The notes below the pieces were generated by a model. The model was not told the DNA's origin. It saw only the letters and a program-made list of their open reading frames with translations, and did not search any database. Both the position numbers and the translations under genes were made by a program. Below, piece by piece: positions 27,246-35,741 of a stretch of 64,000 nucleotides of DNA (its first letter is position 1; every line of letters starts with the position of its first letter). Origin of the DNA: Legionella sp. PATHC032 (GTDB lineage: Bacteria; Pseudomonadota; Gammaproteobacteria; Legionellales; Legionellaceae); the NCBI RefSeq assembly GCF_026191185.1, contig NZ_JAPHOV010000001.1:2971001-3035000 (forward strand), read 5' to 3'.

Positions 27246-27953
27246 ATGGGAAAAAAAAGATTATTGGTTATCGGTCCGGTTTCAACTCAAACCTCTGGTT
27301 TGAGGCACTTAAGCCAGAATTTATCTTTTCTTAATCCTTATTACTCCATTGAATGTCTTGATCCTCTTGTCAAGCAGCAAGAGTGTCCCGATGAAGAATA
27401 TTATGGAATTTGGCAAAATCAACTAAAACAACTCATCAAAATTTATGATGCATTTGTTGGCTTTTCTTTTGGTGGTGTTATTCTTCAACAATGTTTTTCC
27501 ATATTGAACGGGGAAAAAAAACAAATTATTCTTTTTTCCACACCCACATTTGCAGATTCCTCCTTAAGAGAAAAACTTGAAAAAGTCATCTCGCTCTGTT
27601 CGCAAAATAAATTGGAAGAGGCATTGTCCACGCTCTATCAAGCAGTTTACGCCCCTCATTCCATTCCTGTTACTTCACTGCAGTATTTAAATAGGGAACT
27701 TGCGATCAAGAGACTTATTTTTGGCTTAACCAAAGTATTGAACACAGATTGCGTCTCGATTTTAAATAATTGTAAGGTGAATCACCTTCATTTAATAGGT
27801 GAAAAATCACAACTGGTTAATACCAATAACGTGATAGAACCATCATGTGGCCAATTGATTGTAGTTCCAGAAGCAAGTATGAGAGTTCTGGAAAGCAACC
27901 CCTCTTTTTGTAAAGAAGTGATATTAAAGGTCTTAAATCATGAAACCCATTGA
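27246..27953 (+). CDS. Alpha/beta hydrolase-like protein with no evident catalytic histidine
   Basis: A 235-residue alpha/beta-fold protein. The elbow GFSFGG with Ser74 is clear. The later strand HLIGEKSQLVN could carry the acid equivalent, but where the histidine is usual (near VVPEASMRVLES) none is present, so activity is uncertain. The arrangement resembles thioesterase or acyl-transfer helpers of small biosynthetic clusters, which is only context reasoning. Its 3' end overlaps the next gene by 14 bases, indicating co-translation with the dehydrogenase fusion. Confidence 0.65.
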   Translation: MGKKRLLVIGPVSTQTSGLRHLSQNLSFLNPYYSIECLDPLVKQQECPDEEYYGIWQNQLKQLIKIYDAFVGFSFGGVILQQCFSILNGEKKQIILFSTPTFADSSLREKLEKVISLCSQNKLEEALSTLYQAVYAPHSIPVTSLQYLNRELAIKRLIFGLTKVLNTDCVSILNNCKVNHLHLIGEKSQLVNTNNVIEPSCGQLIVVPEASMRVLESNPSFCKEVILKVLNHETH

Positions 27954-29787
27954 CCCCATAAAAATTGCTGTATTAGCAGGTGATGGCATAGGGGTTGAAG
28001 TGACTGAAGCAGCACTTCCTGTTTTTGGAGTCTTTGATGTTCCTGTAATCTTGAATTATGGTGATATTGGCTGGGAATTTTGGAAAAAAGAAGGAACAGC
28101 AATACCCTCCAGAACATGGCAATTGATAGCGTCCTCTGACACCGTTTTACTAGGAGCGATTACCAGCAAGCCGCAACGTGAAGCCAAACAGGAATTAAGC
28201 AATGCGCTTAAAAAGAGCAACCCTTATTATGTTTCTCCCGTCATTCAATTAAGACAAGGTTTGGATCTTTTTGCGAATGTTCGTCCCTGTTTTTCCATTG
28301 ATGAGCAATCAAAGCCGTTTAATTTTTGTATCATTAGGGAAAATAGCGAAGGATTGTATTGCGGATTTGATTATTTTCCTTTACCAAAAGCTATACATAG
28401 TTTATTAGCAGAAAGCCAACATTGGCAAACGATTCCAGCCGATGAAGCAAGTTGCGCATTAAGATTGCAATCAAAATCCGGTTTAACCCGTTTATTTGAT
28501 TTTGCCTTTAATCATGCCATGCAAACCGGCATGCATAGAGTCACTTTGGCAGATAAACCAAATGTTCTTAGAGAAAGCGGCGAATTTACCAGGAAAATTT
28601 TTGAAAGCACAGCCCAAAGATACCCGAAAATCCAGGCGGACATACTCAATGTCGATGCCGTAGCATTATGGTTGATAAAAAGCCCAGAAAAATTTGGAGT
28701 AATCGTCGCGGAAAATATGTTTGGTGATATTTTATCCGACGTCGGAGCTGGAGTCATGGGGGGATTAGGCCTTGCACCCAGTGCCAATATTGGCGATAAA
28801 GGGAGTTATTTTGAGCCAGTACATGGAAGCGGGCCAAGAATGAGAAAAAATTGTGCCAATCCATCGGCTATGTTTTTAACGATTAGCATGCTGTTAAATC
28901 ATTTTGGTTATCCTGACCAAGCAAAAAAAATAGTCAATGCCGTAATGCAAGTCATAAAGGAAAAGCGTTTTATTACTTATGATCTGGGTGGGCATGCCAC
29001 TACGACAGATATGGCGAATGCAGTGATTGAACATTGTGCGCGATTGAATGCCTCTTGTTTATCCAGGGATCTTAATCCCACCCCTAAAGAAAATTTAATT
29101 GAGTCTGATACTATGCGCAGCTTGCTTCAGCAATTAATAAATTGTAATTCTGCAGAAATTTCTGATGCCCTGGACGCTTGTGGAATCAAAGGCGGATTAT
29201 TGAATATAAAACCGTTATCACAGGGAATGAAAATTATCGGGCCTGCTTATACTATCCAATACTTACCCAGAGAAAAAAAAGGAACGGCCTTCCATAATGC
29301 CGCAAACTATATAGACAAGGTTCCCAGACATTCGGTAATAGTCATTGACAACAATGGTCAAATTGATTGCACCGTTTGGGGTGACCTGTTAACACATACC
29401 GCATTGAGAAATAACATCATGGGCACTGTTGTGCATGGGGCAGTGAGAGATGTCGAATCAATTCGCTCAACAAACTACCCTGTTTTTTGTACAGGAATTT
29501 ATATGTGCTCTGGTAAGAATCGCGTTTACAAAGCCAATGAACAATGCCCTTTATCCATTAATGGAGTTACAATAAATCCTGGCGACATTATCTTTGCTGA
29601 TGACAATGGAGTCTTGGTGATCCCAAATGATCACCTTCAGGAGGTAATGAATAAAGCAATTGCCATAAGATTAACTGAGGAACGCATTAAGACAGCTATT
29701 GCATCAGGTTCCACACTTGAGCAAGCTCGAGAAGATTATTACTATGAACAACCCTGGTTAGGTATTAATAAAAAAAGAGAGTCATAG
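27940..29787 (+). CDS. Fusion of isopropylmalate/isocitrate-type dehydrogenase and RraA-like aldolase/decarboxylase
   Basis: A 615-residue two-domain protein. Residues 1 to about 365 are an NAD-dependent beta-decarboxylating dehydrogenase: LAGDGIGVEV, LRQGLDLFANVRP (substrate arginines), CIIRENSEGLYCG, and AENMFGDILSDVGAG with the metal aspartates. Residues about 391-600 are an RraA/HMG-aldolase domain: SAEISDALDACGIKGG, then HGAVRD with Arg503 and Asp504, the usual catalytic pair. RraA relatives cleave 4-hydroxy-4-methyl-2-oxoglutarate or decarboxylate oxaloacetate. The fusion suggests channelling of a 2-oxo acid from oxidation to aldol cleavage or decarboxylation. It is unlikely to be leuB, given length and context. 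Overlaps both neighbours. Confidence 0.85.
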   Translation: MKPIDPIKIAVLAGDGIGVEVTEAALPVFGVFDVPVILNYGDIGWEFWKKEGTAIPSRTWQLIASSDTVLLGAITSKPQREAKQELSNALKKSNPYYVSPVIQLRQGLDLFANVRPCFSIDEQSKPFNFCIIRENSEGLYCGFDYFPLPKAIHSLLAESQHWQTIPADEASCALRLQSKSGLTRLFDFAFNHAMQTGMHRVTLADKPNVLRESGEFTRKIFESTAQRYPKIQADILNVDAVALWLIKSPEKFGVIVAENMFGDILSDVGAGVMGGLGLAPSANIGDKGSYFEPVHGSGPRMRKNCANPSAMFLTISMLLNHFGYPDQAKKIVNAVMQVIKEKRFITYDLGGHATTTDMANAVIEHCARLNASCLSRDLNPTPKENLIESDTMRSLLQQLINCNSAEISDALDACGIKGGLLNIKPLSQGMKIIGPAYTIQYLPREKKGTAFHNAANYIDKVPRHSVIVIDNNGQIDCTVWGDLLTHTALRNNIMGTVVHGAVRDVESIRSTNYPVFCTGIYMCSGKNRVYKANEQCPLSINGVTINPGDIIFADDNGVLVIPNDHLQEVMNKAIAIRLTEERIKTAIASGSTLEQAREDYYYEQPWLGINKKRES

Positions 29788-30647
29788 TGTTTTCGCCTGA
29801 AAAATTTAAATTCATAGACATACACTACCATGCCGCCCCTGATCTTTATATTCGTCGCAGAAATGTAATTGGAGCGGGAAGATTGTATCACTCTTTATAT
29901 GGTGCGGTCGTTTTAAAAAGTCATATTGGCAGCACTGGTGTTCAGGCAACTATTGCGCAAGAAATGGGTTTGCCCGTTTTTCCTTCTGTTGTGTTAAATC
30001 ATATCAATGGAGGAATAAATTATAGAGCGGTTATCCGTGCCTTGAGTGAATATCAACCTCTTTTTTCGGGTAAAATGATTGTTGACTTCCCAACCATCAC
30101 AGGTCGTAAACTTCAATCAAAACTATCAAGAGAATTAACTCACGATAATGTAAAACAATATACTCAACAGGGTGAAACATTGTTTGGATCAAAACAACAA
30201 CTACGCAAAGAAGTGATAGATATTTTAAAAATGACCCGGGACTACCCTATTGTTTTAACCTCAGGTCTTGCCTCGAGAGATGAGATTTATAGACTGATTG
30301 ATGCCTGTAATCAATATGATGTTCCTTCATTATTATTAAGCCAACCATCTAATCCTTTAACCGGTTTAAAATTCACCGAACTCAATGAATTGATTAAAAA
30401 TGAATGGTTATGGGTGGAACAGACTGCCTTAACTTTTATTCTTGGGTACCAAGACAAACAAGATTTTTCTCAAGTATTAACTCATCTCCCTCGAGTCATT
30501 TACAGCTCGGATTTAGGACAACCCAGTCAAATGGATATTCCTGAATGGCTGCATTTCTCAAAAAAAATATTTAATGAATTGCATTTATCCGCAAAGCGCA
30601 TGGAGGAGCTGATTCTCTCCAATGCCGTCACATTACTCAATTTATAA
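29787..30647 (+). CDS. DUF6282-like metal-dependent hydrolase
   Basis: A 286-residue protein with an amidohydrolase-like start: FIDIHYHAAPD places Asp11, His13 and His15 as probable metal ligands. Later LVVLKSHIG-like and VLTSGLASRDE segments fit a TIM-barrel hydrolase of the family I know as DUF6282. The start is GTG at 29787, sharing one base with the stop of the fusion gene (TAGTG). Last gene of the aldolase operon. Function unknown; hydrolysis or decarboxylation of a small carboxylate would suit the neighbours. Confidence 0.7.
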   Translation: MFSPEKFKFIDIHYHAAPDLYIRRRNVIGAGRLYHSLYGAVVLKSHIGSTGVQATIAQEMGLPVFPSVVLNHINGGINYRAVIRALSEYQPLFSGKMIVDFPTITGRKLQSKLSRELTHDNVKQYTQQGETLFGSKQQLRKEVIDILKMTRDYPIVLTSGLASRDEIYRLIDACNQYDVPSLLLSQPSNPLTGLKFTELNELIKNEWLWVEQTALTFILGYQDKQDFSQVLTHLPRVIYSSDLGQPSQMDIPEWLHFSKKIFNELHLSAKRMEELILSNAVTLLNL

Positions 30648-30718
30648 AGCTCCAATATATCTCTTACCTAGCCTGCCTCTTTCATTTTATTGCTGTGTTG
30701 CAAACGTTCCTGGGGTGC

Positions 30719-31444
30719 TCATTTATTGCATGCAAATAACTCTTGCAAAAACAATTGAGTGCTTTGCCAGGATCGTTGATCTGCTAATTTATTGTAATGC
30801 AGTCCCATTTCATCATCATTCGCACTAGGGTCAGTAAACGAATGAGCTGTTTGGCCATAAGCATGAACCTGCCAGTCCACTTTCCTTTCCGTCATTTCAA
30901 TAGCGAACTGGTTAACTTGCTCAATTGGTACTAAGGGATCATCATAACCATGTAATATCAATACTTTCGCATTTAATGACTTATTACTCTCACCCTCCAA
31001 AGGTAATAATACCCCATGAAAACTGACAACTCCTTTAAGTGGTGCCCCGGAACGTATCAAGTCCAATACGCACAAACCACCGAAACAATAGCCAATAGCA
31101 GCCACTTTCTCACTATCCACTTCAGGCAACTGCACCACTTTGTTGAAGGCCGCATTTATACGAGTGATTAACTTCCCTCTATTTTCTCTGAAAGGAGTCA
31201 TTAAAGCTCTTTTCTCTGCCTTATCCTTACCTAGCTTGGCATTTCCATACATGTCTATAGCGAATCCAATATACCCCATGCCAGCAAGCTGCCTCGCTTT
31301 GTTACAAGCTCCCTCTCCACGCCCCCCCCAATCATGAGCAACCATGACACAAGGTAATGGTTTTGAGACACTGGAATGATAGGCAATAAAACCTTTGCAT
31401 ACAGTCTCACCGTCCTCATATTCCACTTCCTTCGTGACTAACAT
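30719..31444 (-). CDS. Dienelactone hydrolase family protein (copy 2)
   Basis: A 241-residue paralogue of the protein at 8916-9632. The elbow GYCFGG gives Cys120; HGYDDPLV and QTAHSFTDP give the acid and histidine. An upstream in-frame codon would add 12 residues, but AAAGGAGG stands six to seven bases before the ATG at 31444, a very strong ribosome site, so I start there. It is downstream of dotA on the same strand but separated by a perfect hairpin terminator, so it is likely expressed on its own. Convergent with the DUF6282 gene. Confidence 0.88.
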   Translation of the reverse strand: MLVTKEVEYEDGETVCKGFIAYHSSVSKPLPCVMVAHDWGGRGEGACNKARQLAGMGYIGFAIDMYGNAKLGKDKAEKRALMTPFRENRGKLITRINAAFNKVVQLPEVDSEKVAAIGYCFGGLCVLDLIRSGAPLKGVVSFHGVLLPLEGESNKSLNAKVLILHGYDDPLVPIEQVNQFAIEMTERKVDWQVHAYGQTAHSFTDPSANDDEMGLHYNKLADQRSWQSTQLFLQELFACNK

Positions 31445-31524
31445 ATTAATCCTCCTTTTAAAAGGCCGCCCAAACAGCATTAATTGCTACCTGCCAAAGT
31501 TTTAATAAAATTAACTGCCCATAT

Positions 31525-31560
31525 ATAATAAGAAGGGCTCCTGCGAGCCCTTCTTATTAT
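31525..31560 (-). terminator. Terminator downstream of dotA
   Basis: Perfect 16-base arms, 31525-31540 (ataataagaagggctc) and 31545-31560, enclose a four-base loop. On the minus strand the second arm ends TTCTTATTAT, giving a U-rich tail. It lies 15 bases after the dotA stop and shields the hydrolase gene beyond. Confidence 0.88.
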
Positions 31561-31574
31561 ATTGTTTTAGAATA

Positions 31575-34500
31575 TTATTCGGGAGGTGGGGTACTGGTTG
31601 GGGTACTACTATCAGAACCGCCCAGTTGTTGGCCTGTATCCGGTTTCGAACTTGGTCCAGTCTGGCTGCCTCCACTGTTCTTACCTTTCCCTGAAACATC
31701 ACCCGCATTTTCCGAAATCTTTTTAGCTTGAGGCCCCAGTTTGCCAAGCATCTCTTGCCCTTTAGCCCCCAGTTTGTCGCCAATAGCTTTCTCAGCCCCA
31801 TAAGTAGCTTCGCCTGCTTTCTCAACTCTACCTTTGGCTTCCTCACCCCATTGCATTGTTTCTTGACCGAAAGATTCCGGACTACCACCTATCCATCTCA
31901 GCACTTTATCTGGCAGGTGAGCAATCAATGTAAAGGCTTTTTGTACAATAATTAAATACATACTGGTATAAATTAAGATGGAGAAGAAGAAAGCATATAC
32001 TCCTGCCCAGCCTGTATACCCACCTTCTAATGCAGTTGATTGATAATCACCGCTCAATTTGGATCCAAAATTATCCCATTGCGATGTATCCATCTTTGCT
32101 CCAGTCCAGTTCCCGGCGCTCTGGAAAGCTCTCTCTACTTTATTTGAACTGGTGCCTTTTTGCCATGTTTCAATTCCTTGATCTGATTGAATGTAGGAAA
32201 TGGCATGATCAAATCCGGCATTCAAAATCCATACGCCAACATAGGACAAGGCAATCGCTGTAATATATCCTATTATCATCAGAGAAGGTCTTAAAAAGAC
32301 ATTCACCAAAATCATAATAGCGAATTCACCTTTACCAAAAGCCTCATTCCCTTCTGGATGTGTAACGCCCAATGCGACAATAGGTGCTGCCACCATAGCT
32401 TCTATAACAGCTATCAGCCAGGCAAATGATCCAAAAGTAAAAATCATATAAGGTAAAACGGGTACGTAATATGCTGTAACAAATCCTATGGATACCATGG
32501 TCCCTATCCATGCCATCAACAAAGGCATAGCCATCATAATCAAGGCAAAGATAAAGATACCAAAAAGTGGTATTAATGAACTGACCACTGCCATATTCAA
32601 CAGCGTTAGCCACAAAGTACCAGAAAAATTAATATACATCGTTCCCATATTAGCCAATGCGACAATAGGATTTACTCCAGGCTGTGTCAGCGTTTGAACT
32701 CCCACTATGAAAATATCTTTCATGCCCTGTAAAGGAATCATTAAAAAGGCCATGACGATGGAATTAATCATTTCCCCAAATATGGCTAGAAAGAAGTTGT
32801 ACACATACCTGAAAACATAGTTATAAAATAAGTCGCCCATCATGCGGCCAAGGCAAAACGAGAAGAACAAAATCTTCACCCTGCCACAATCAAAATCCTG
32901 GTGCTTCATATAATAAAGCGAAGTATCGACTTTAAAATTAATCAGATTAGCAAACGTCAACGGTTTTATTCCCGGCTGACCCGGCAATTGAACCATCATG
33001 GAATTGTTGACAAATCCATAGACTGTTGAAGACAATGGCCCATCCACAGACGGTCGTTGAGGATTATCACTAAGCTCAGGTTGCTTGACCCCATCCTGAC
33101 CTAAAGCGGGTACGCCATCGATTAGGGACTGGATTTGAACCAGTTTATCACTCTTGTTTTGAAACCAGGTACACAATAATGAATAGGGATCCTGACACGT
33201 TTTTCCAAAGGGTTTGGTGAGCTGCGTTGGATCAAACATACTCCCATCGAGACCTGTTCCTGTATCAAATTTATCGGCAAACTCTGTTGCACTTCCATTG
33301 AGTTTCACCAAATCAAAAAAGTAAGATCCGGCCATCATCCATCCTTTGGCATTGGCTTCTGCGATAAAGTCACGAGATTTTTTATCAAATTCTTTGGACG
33401 TAGCTTGTCTTATTAGATTCAGAGTAGGCATCATAATGCCATTATAGTCACTAATCGCCCCTAAAAATTCTGTGCCATTAAACAGTACACCCGTAGTAGA
33501 GCCAGTGGAGCTGGGTACCGATCCCCATGTTTGGCAAACTTGTTGATAATTCGTGCAGGCCTCACCGTTTGCTTTATACGGAACCCCAAACTGCTGCTTG
33601 GCAATAGCGGAAAAATCATTTTTTGAGTTTCCGGTGGACGTGGTTGTTGAAAATGCCGGATCATTATTAACCATCACCTGTGCCACAGTAGACAAAGTCA
33701 CATACATTTGCTGTATGGCAATCGCGCGAGACAATCGGGCGGTTTGCAGCTGGGAAGAAGTAACACTTATGTTGTTATTACCCATGGATGGATTGGTGCC
33801 CGGTTGGCCTACTGTTACAAGACCTGCACTGTTACTTTGATTAGTTGAATTTAAAGCAGAAATATTATTCCATTTGACTGTGCCGCAAATCCCATTTAAG
33901 AAATAAAATGGTGAACTTTTATCGAAATTTGGCATATCCAGAGAAAAGGAGCTAGGTTGGTCTTTTGTTAAATCTTTGGGAGTGTCATCAGTTTGCTTCT
34001 TAACAAAATTCACTGTACTAATGAAATCAGGAATCGCTGTACGGCAAAAAGTGTTCATTTCAGGAGTAGGATTACCCCCACAAGGAGGACTATTACTTTG
34101 ACTCAAATAAAGATCCCTTTGCGCCTGTAATTGCTTTTGCAAACCCAACATGCAGACTTGACCAGACAATATAATCAACGCCCCTTTTGCAATACCTGAA
34201 GACGGAGACCCCGCTGCCTGCAAGCTCTTGGTTGGATCAGCCTGGGCTTGTATTATCACACCACCCCGATTGAGATAACTCAATGCGGCTTCCCATATTT
34301 TATCGGCCGCACCTACGCCTTGCACAATAACCCACATAAAAAATACCTGCATCATACAATAACCAGATGCTTTAGGTATTAACAAAGCCAAGCCGAAAGT
34401 GGAGCGAAGAGGAATCCAGATGGAAGACCATTTTTGCCCGAGCATTTGCCCTTCATGAGCCGTGTTCATGGTCGAAACCATAAGGGTATACATGATAATG

Positions 34501-34721
34501 ATACCACCCAGAGCAAGGACAGCGGAGTTAAAAACACCAAACATATTGCCCATTATCTGGCTTCCCGTTCCGTGCAATACCCCATCGACTACACCAAACA
34601 GGTTACCTAAAAAAACAACGGACAAATCGCTTGCCGGGGGAGCGAAACTTAAAGCTCCATTATCAGCCAGTGCAAGCGCAGGAAAAAAGCCAAGGAGGAT
34701 CGTAATAGCTAATTTATTCAT
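31575..34721 (-). CDS. dotA: Dot/Icm secretion system polytopic inner-membrane protein DotA
   Basis: A 1048-residue protein with a cleavable signal peptide (LAITILLGFFPALALA). Membrane helices lie near residues 60-130, and a second cluster in the last third follows a large periplasmic domain of roughly 500 residues. The C-terminal tail is Gly/Ser/Thr/Pro-rich. DotA is essential for Dot/Icm function and intracellular growth and is itself released to the medium as oligomers in L. pneumophila. It overlaps icmV by four bases, so icmV-dotA is one operon. The periplasmic region has many paired cysteines (such as CGGN, CGTVKW, CQDPYSLLC). Intact. Confidence 0.98.
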   Translation of the reverse strand: MNKLAITILLGFFPALALADNGALSFAPPASDLSVVFLGNLFGVVDGVLHGTGSQIMGNMFGVFNSAVLALGGIIIMYTLMVSTMNTAHEGQMLGQKWSSIWIPLRSTFGLALLIPKASGYCMMQVFFMWVIVQGVGAADKIWEAALSYLNRGGVIIQAQADPTKSLQAAGSPSSGIAKGALIILSGQVCMLGLQKQLQAQRDLYLSQSNSPPCGGNPTPEMNTFCRTAIPDFISTVNFVKKQTDDTPKDLTKDQPSSFSLDMPNFDKSSPFYFLNGICGTVKWNNISALNSTNQSNSAGLVTVGQPGTNPSMGNNNISVTSSQLQTARLSRAIAIQQMYVTLSTVAQVMVNNDPAFSTTTSTGNSKNDFSAIAKQQFGVPYKANGEACTNYQQVCQTWGSVPSSTGSTTGVLFNGTEFLGAISDYNGIMMPTLNLIRQATSKEFDKKSRDFIAEANAKGWMMAGSYFFDLVKLNGSATEFADKFDTGTGLDGSMFDPTQLTKPFGKTCQDPYSLLCTWFQNKSDKLVQIQSLIDGVPALGQDGVKQPELSDNPQRPSVDGPLSSTVYGFVNNSMMVQLPGQPGIKPLTFANLINFKVDTSLYYMKHQDFDCGRVKILFFSFCLGRMMGDLFYNYVFRYVYNFFLAIFGEMINSIVMAFLMIPLQGMKDIFIVGVQTLTQPGVNPIVALANMGTMYINFSGTLWLTLLNMAVVSSLIPLFGIFIFALIMMAMPLLMAWIGTMVSIGFVTAYYVPVLPYMIFTFGSFAWLIAVIEAMVAAPIVALGVTHPEGNEAFGKGEFAIMILVNVFLRPSLMIIGYITAIALSYVGVWILNAGFDHAISYIQSDQGIETWQKGTSSNKVERAFQSAGNWTGAKMDTSQWDNFGSKLSGDYQSTALEGGYTGWAGVYAFFFSILIYTSMYLIIVQKAFTLIAHLPDKVLRWIGGSPESFGQETMQWGEEAKGRVEKAGEATYGAEKAIGDKLGAKGQEMLGKLGPQAKKISENAGDVSGKGKNSGGSQTGPSSKPDTGQQLGGSDSSTPTSTPPPE

Positions 34722-35173
34722 TCTTTCTCACCCAATAACCCCTGCCTGTACCATTCTTTAACGGTACATCCCAATTTACGTTGTTTAATCTGGTAGTACC
34801 AAAAATGATAACGAAAGGCTAGTACCAATGCGATCATAACCACAACCAAGCTTATTATTGTAGCTTTCCATGAACCGTATAAAAATTGATAACCTGTATA
34901 AATAAGTAGCATAAAAGCAGCGATAACCATAATCATACTTAGTCTGAATAAGGCTTTTTGTTTGATGATCAAATCAGCTTCACTCAATTTTAATTTACTG
35001 GCTGCTTCATCAAATGATTCCACATGGGTTGGTTCCTGAGGTATGAATAACCGCTTAATGCCATTGACCAAATATAAGGTCAATGACTTCATTCTGTCCC
35101 AATCGAACCATTTGCGAACATTAATAATCCTTGTAAAAACTCTTACGATCCTTGATCCTGATTTCTTTTTCAT
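34718..35173 (-). CDS. icmV: Dot/Icm secretion system inner-membrane protein IcmV
   Basis: A 151-residue protein with a basic N-terminus (KKKSGSRIVRVFTR) and a pair of membrane helices around 75-115 (MIMVIAAFMLLIYTGYQFL and IISLVVVMIALVLAF). IcmV is required for Dot/Icm-dependent intracellular growth; its molecular task is not well defined. It is the promoter-proximal gene of icmV-dotA and diverges from icmW with a 112-base gap. The AAAGTAAAAAAT just before the start is a poor ribosome site but contains a GTAAA box. Confidence 0.95.
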   Translation of the reverse strand: MKKKSGSRIVRVFTRIINVRKWFDWDRMKSLTLYLVNGIKRLFIPQEPTHVESFDEAASKLKLSEADLIIKQKALFRLSMIMVIAAFMLLIYTGYQFLYGSWKATIISLVVVMIALVLAFRYHFWYYQIKQRKLGCTVKEWYRQGLLGEKE

Positions 35174-35222
35174 ATTTTTTACTTTTTCACAATTTTAAGT
35201 AATGGACTTTTATATATCATAA

Positions 35223-35233
35223 TATACTATAGT
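35223..35233. promoter_or_regulatory. Overlapping divergent -10 elements of icmV-dotA and icmW-icmX
   Basis: The 12-base palindrome atactatagtat (35224-35235) yields TATACT at 35223-35228 on the plus strand and TATAGT on the minus strand. TATACT is the -10 hexamer reported for several icm/dot promoters. No consensus -35 is visible at 17-18 bases, consistent with dependence on an activator. Polymerases at the two promoters would compete for the same DNA. Confidence 0.55.
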
Positions 35234-35267
35234 ATTAAGTAGTTGTTTCGTCTATCAACGTATCTCA

Positions 35268-35283
35268 GTAAAAAAAGAGTAAA
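35268..35283 (+). promoter_or_regulatory. Candidate CpxR-type GTAAA tandem before icmW
   Basis: GTAAA at 35268-35272 and 35279-35283 is a tandem with eleven-base period, close to the CpxR consensus of two GTAAA-like half-sites. CpxR is reported to affect icmV-dotA and icmW-icmX in L. pneumophila. However, the site lies downstream of the likely transcription start and touches the ribosome-binding region, so it may be fortuitous A-rich sequence. Confidence 0.3.
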
Positions 35284-35285
35284 TA

Positions 35286-35741
35286 ATGCCTGATTTAAGC
35301 CATGAAGCCGCCGCAAAGTACTGGTTTGAGTACCTTGACCCCATGATTTACAGGGTTATCACTTTTATGGAAAGTGTAGAAAACTGGACTCTTGATGGAA
35401 ATCCTGAGATGGAAGAAGCGATGAAACAGTTAGGGCAAGAACTTGATGATATTGAAAAAATTGACTTGGGCTTGTTAGCAGAAGAAGACAAATTTATTCG
35501 TATCGTTGGAAATATCAAATCAGGAAGAGGTTTACGTTTGCTCCAAGCAATAGACACAGTCCATCCTGGTAGCGCCTCCCGGGTTTTAATCCATGCGGAA
35601 GAAACCAGTTTAAGTAGCAATGACCCGGCAGGTTTTTTTCTAAAACGCAATATTGTATTTGAAAGACTAAGGTTATTATCACGAGTTTTTTGCCAATACC
35701 GTCTAAAACTCGTTTTACGAGCACTCGAAGGGGATGAATAA
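35286..35741 (+). CDS. icmW: Dot/Icm secretion system adaptor protein IcmW
   Basis: A 151-residue acidic soluble protein without a signal peptide or membrane helix. With IcmS it forms the chaperone/adaptor pair that delivers many effectors to the DotL coupling complex. The lines YLDPMIYRVITFMESVENWTL-type start and ADDIEKIDLG-like acidic middle fit the family. Its stop shares one base with the icmX start (TAATG). First gene of icmW-icmX, divergent from icmV. Confidence 0.96.
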   Translation: MPDLSHEAAAKYWFEYLDPMIYRVITFMESVENWTLDGNPEMEEAMKQLGQELDDIEKIDLGLLAEEDKFIRIVGNIKSGRGLRLLQAIDTVHPGSASRVLIHAEETSLSSNDPAGFFLKRNIVFERLRLLSRVFCQYRLKLVLRALEGDE

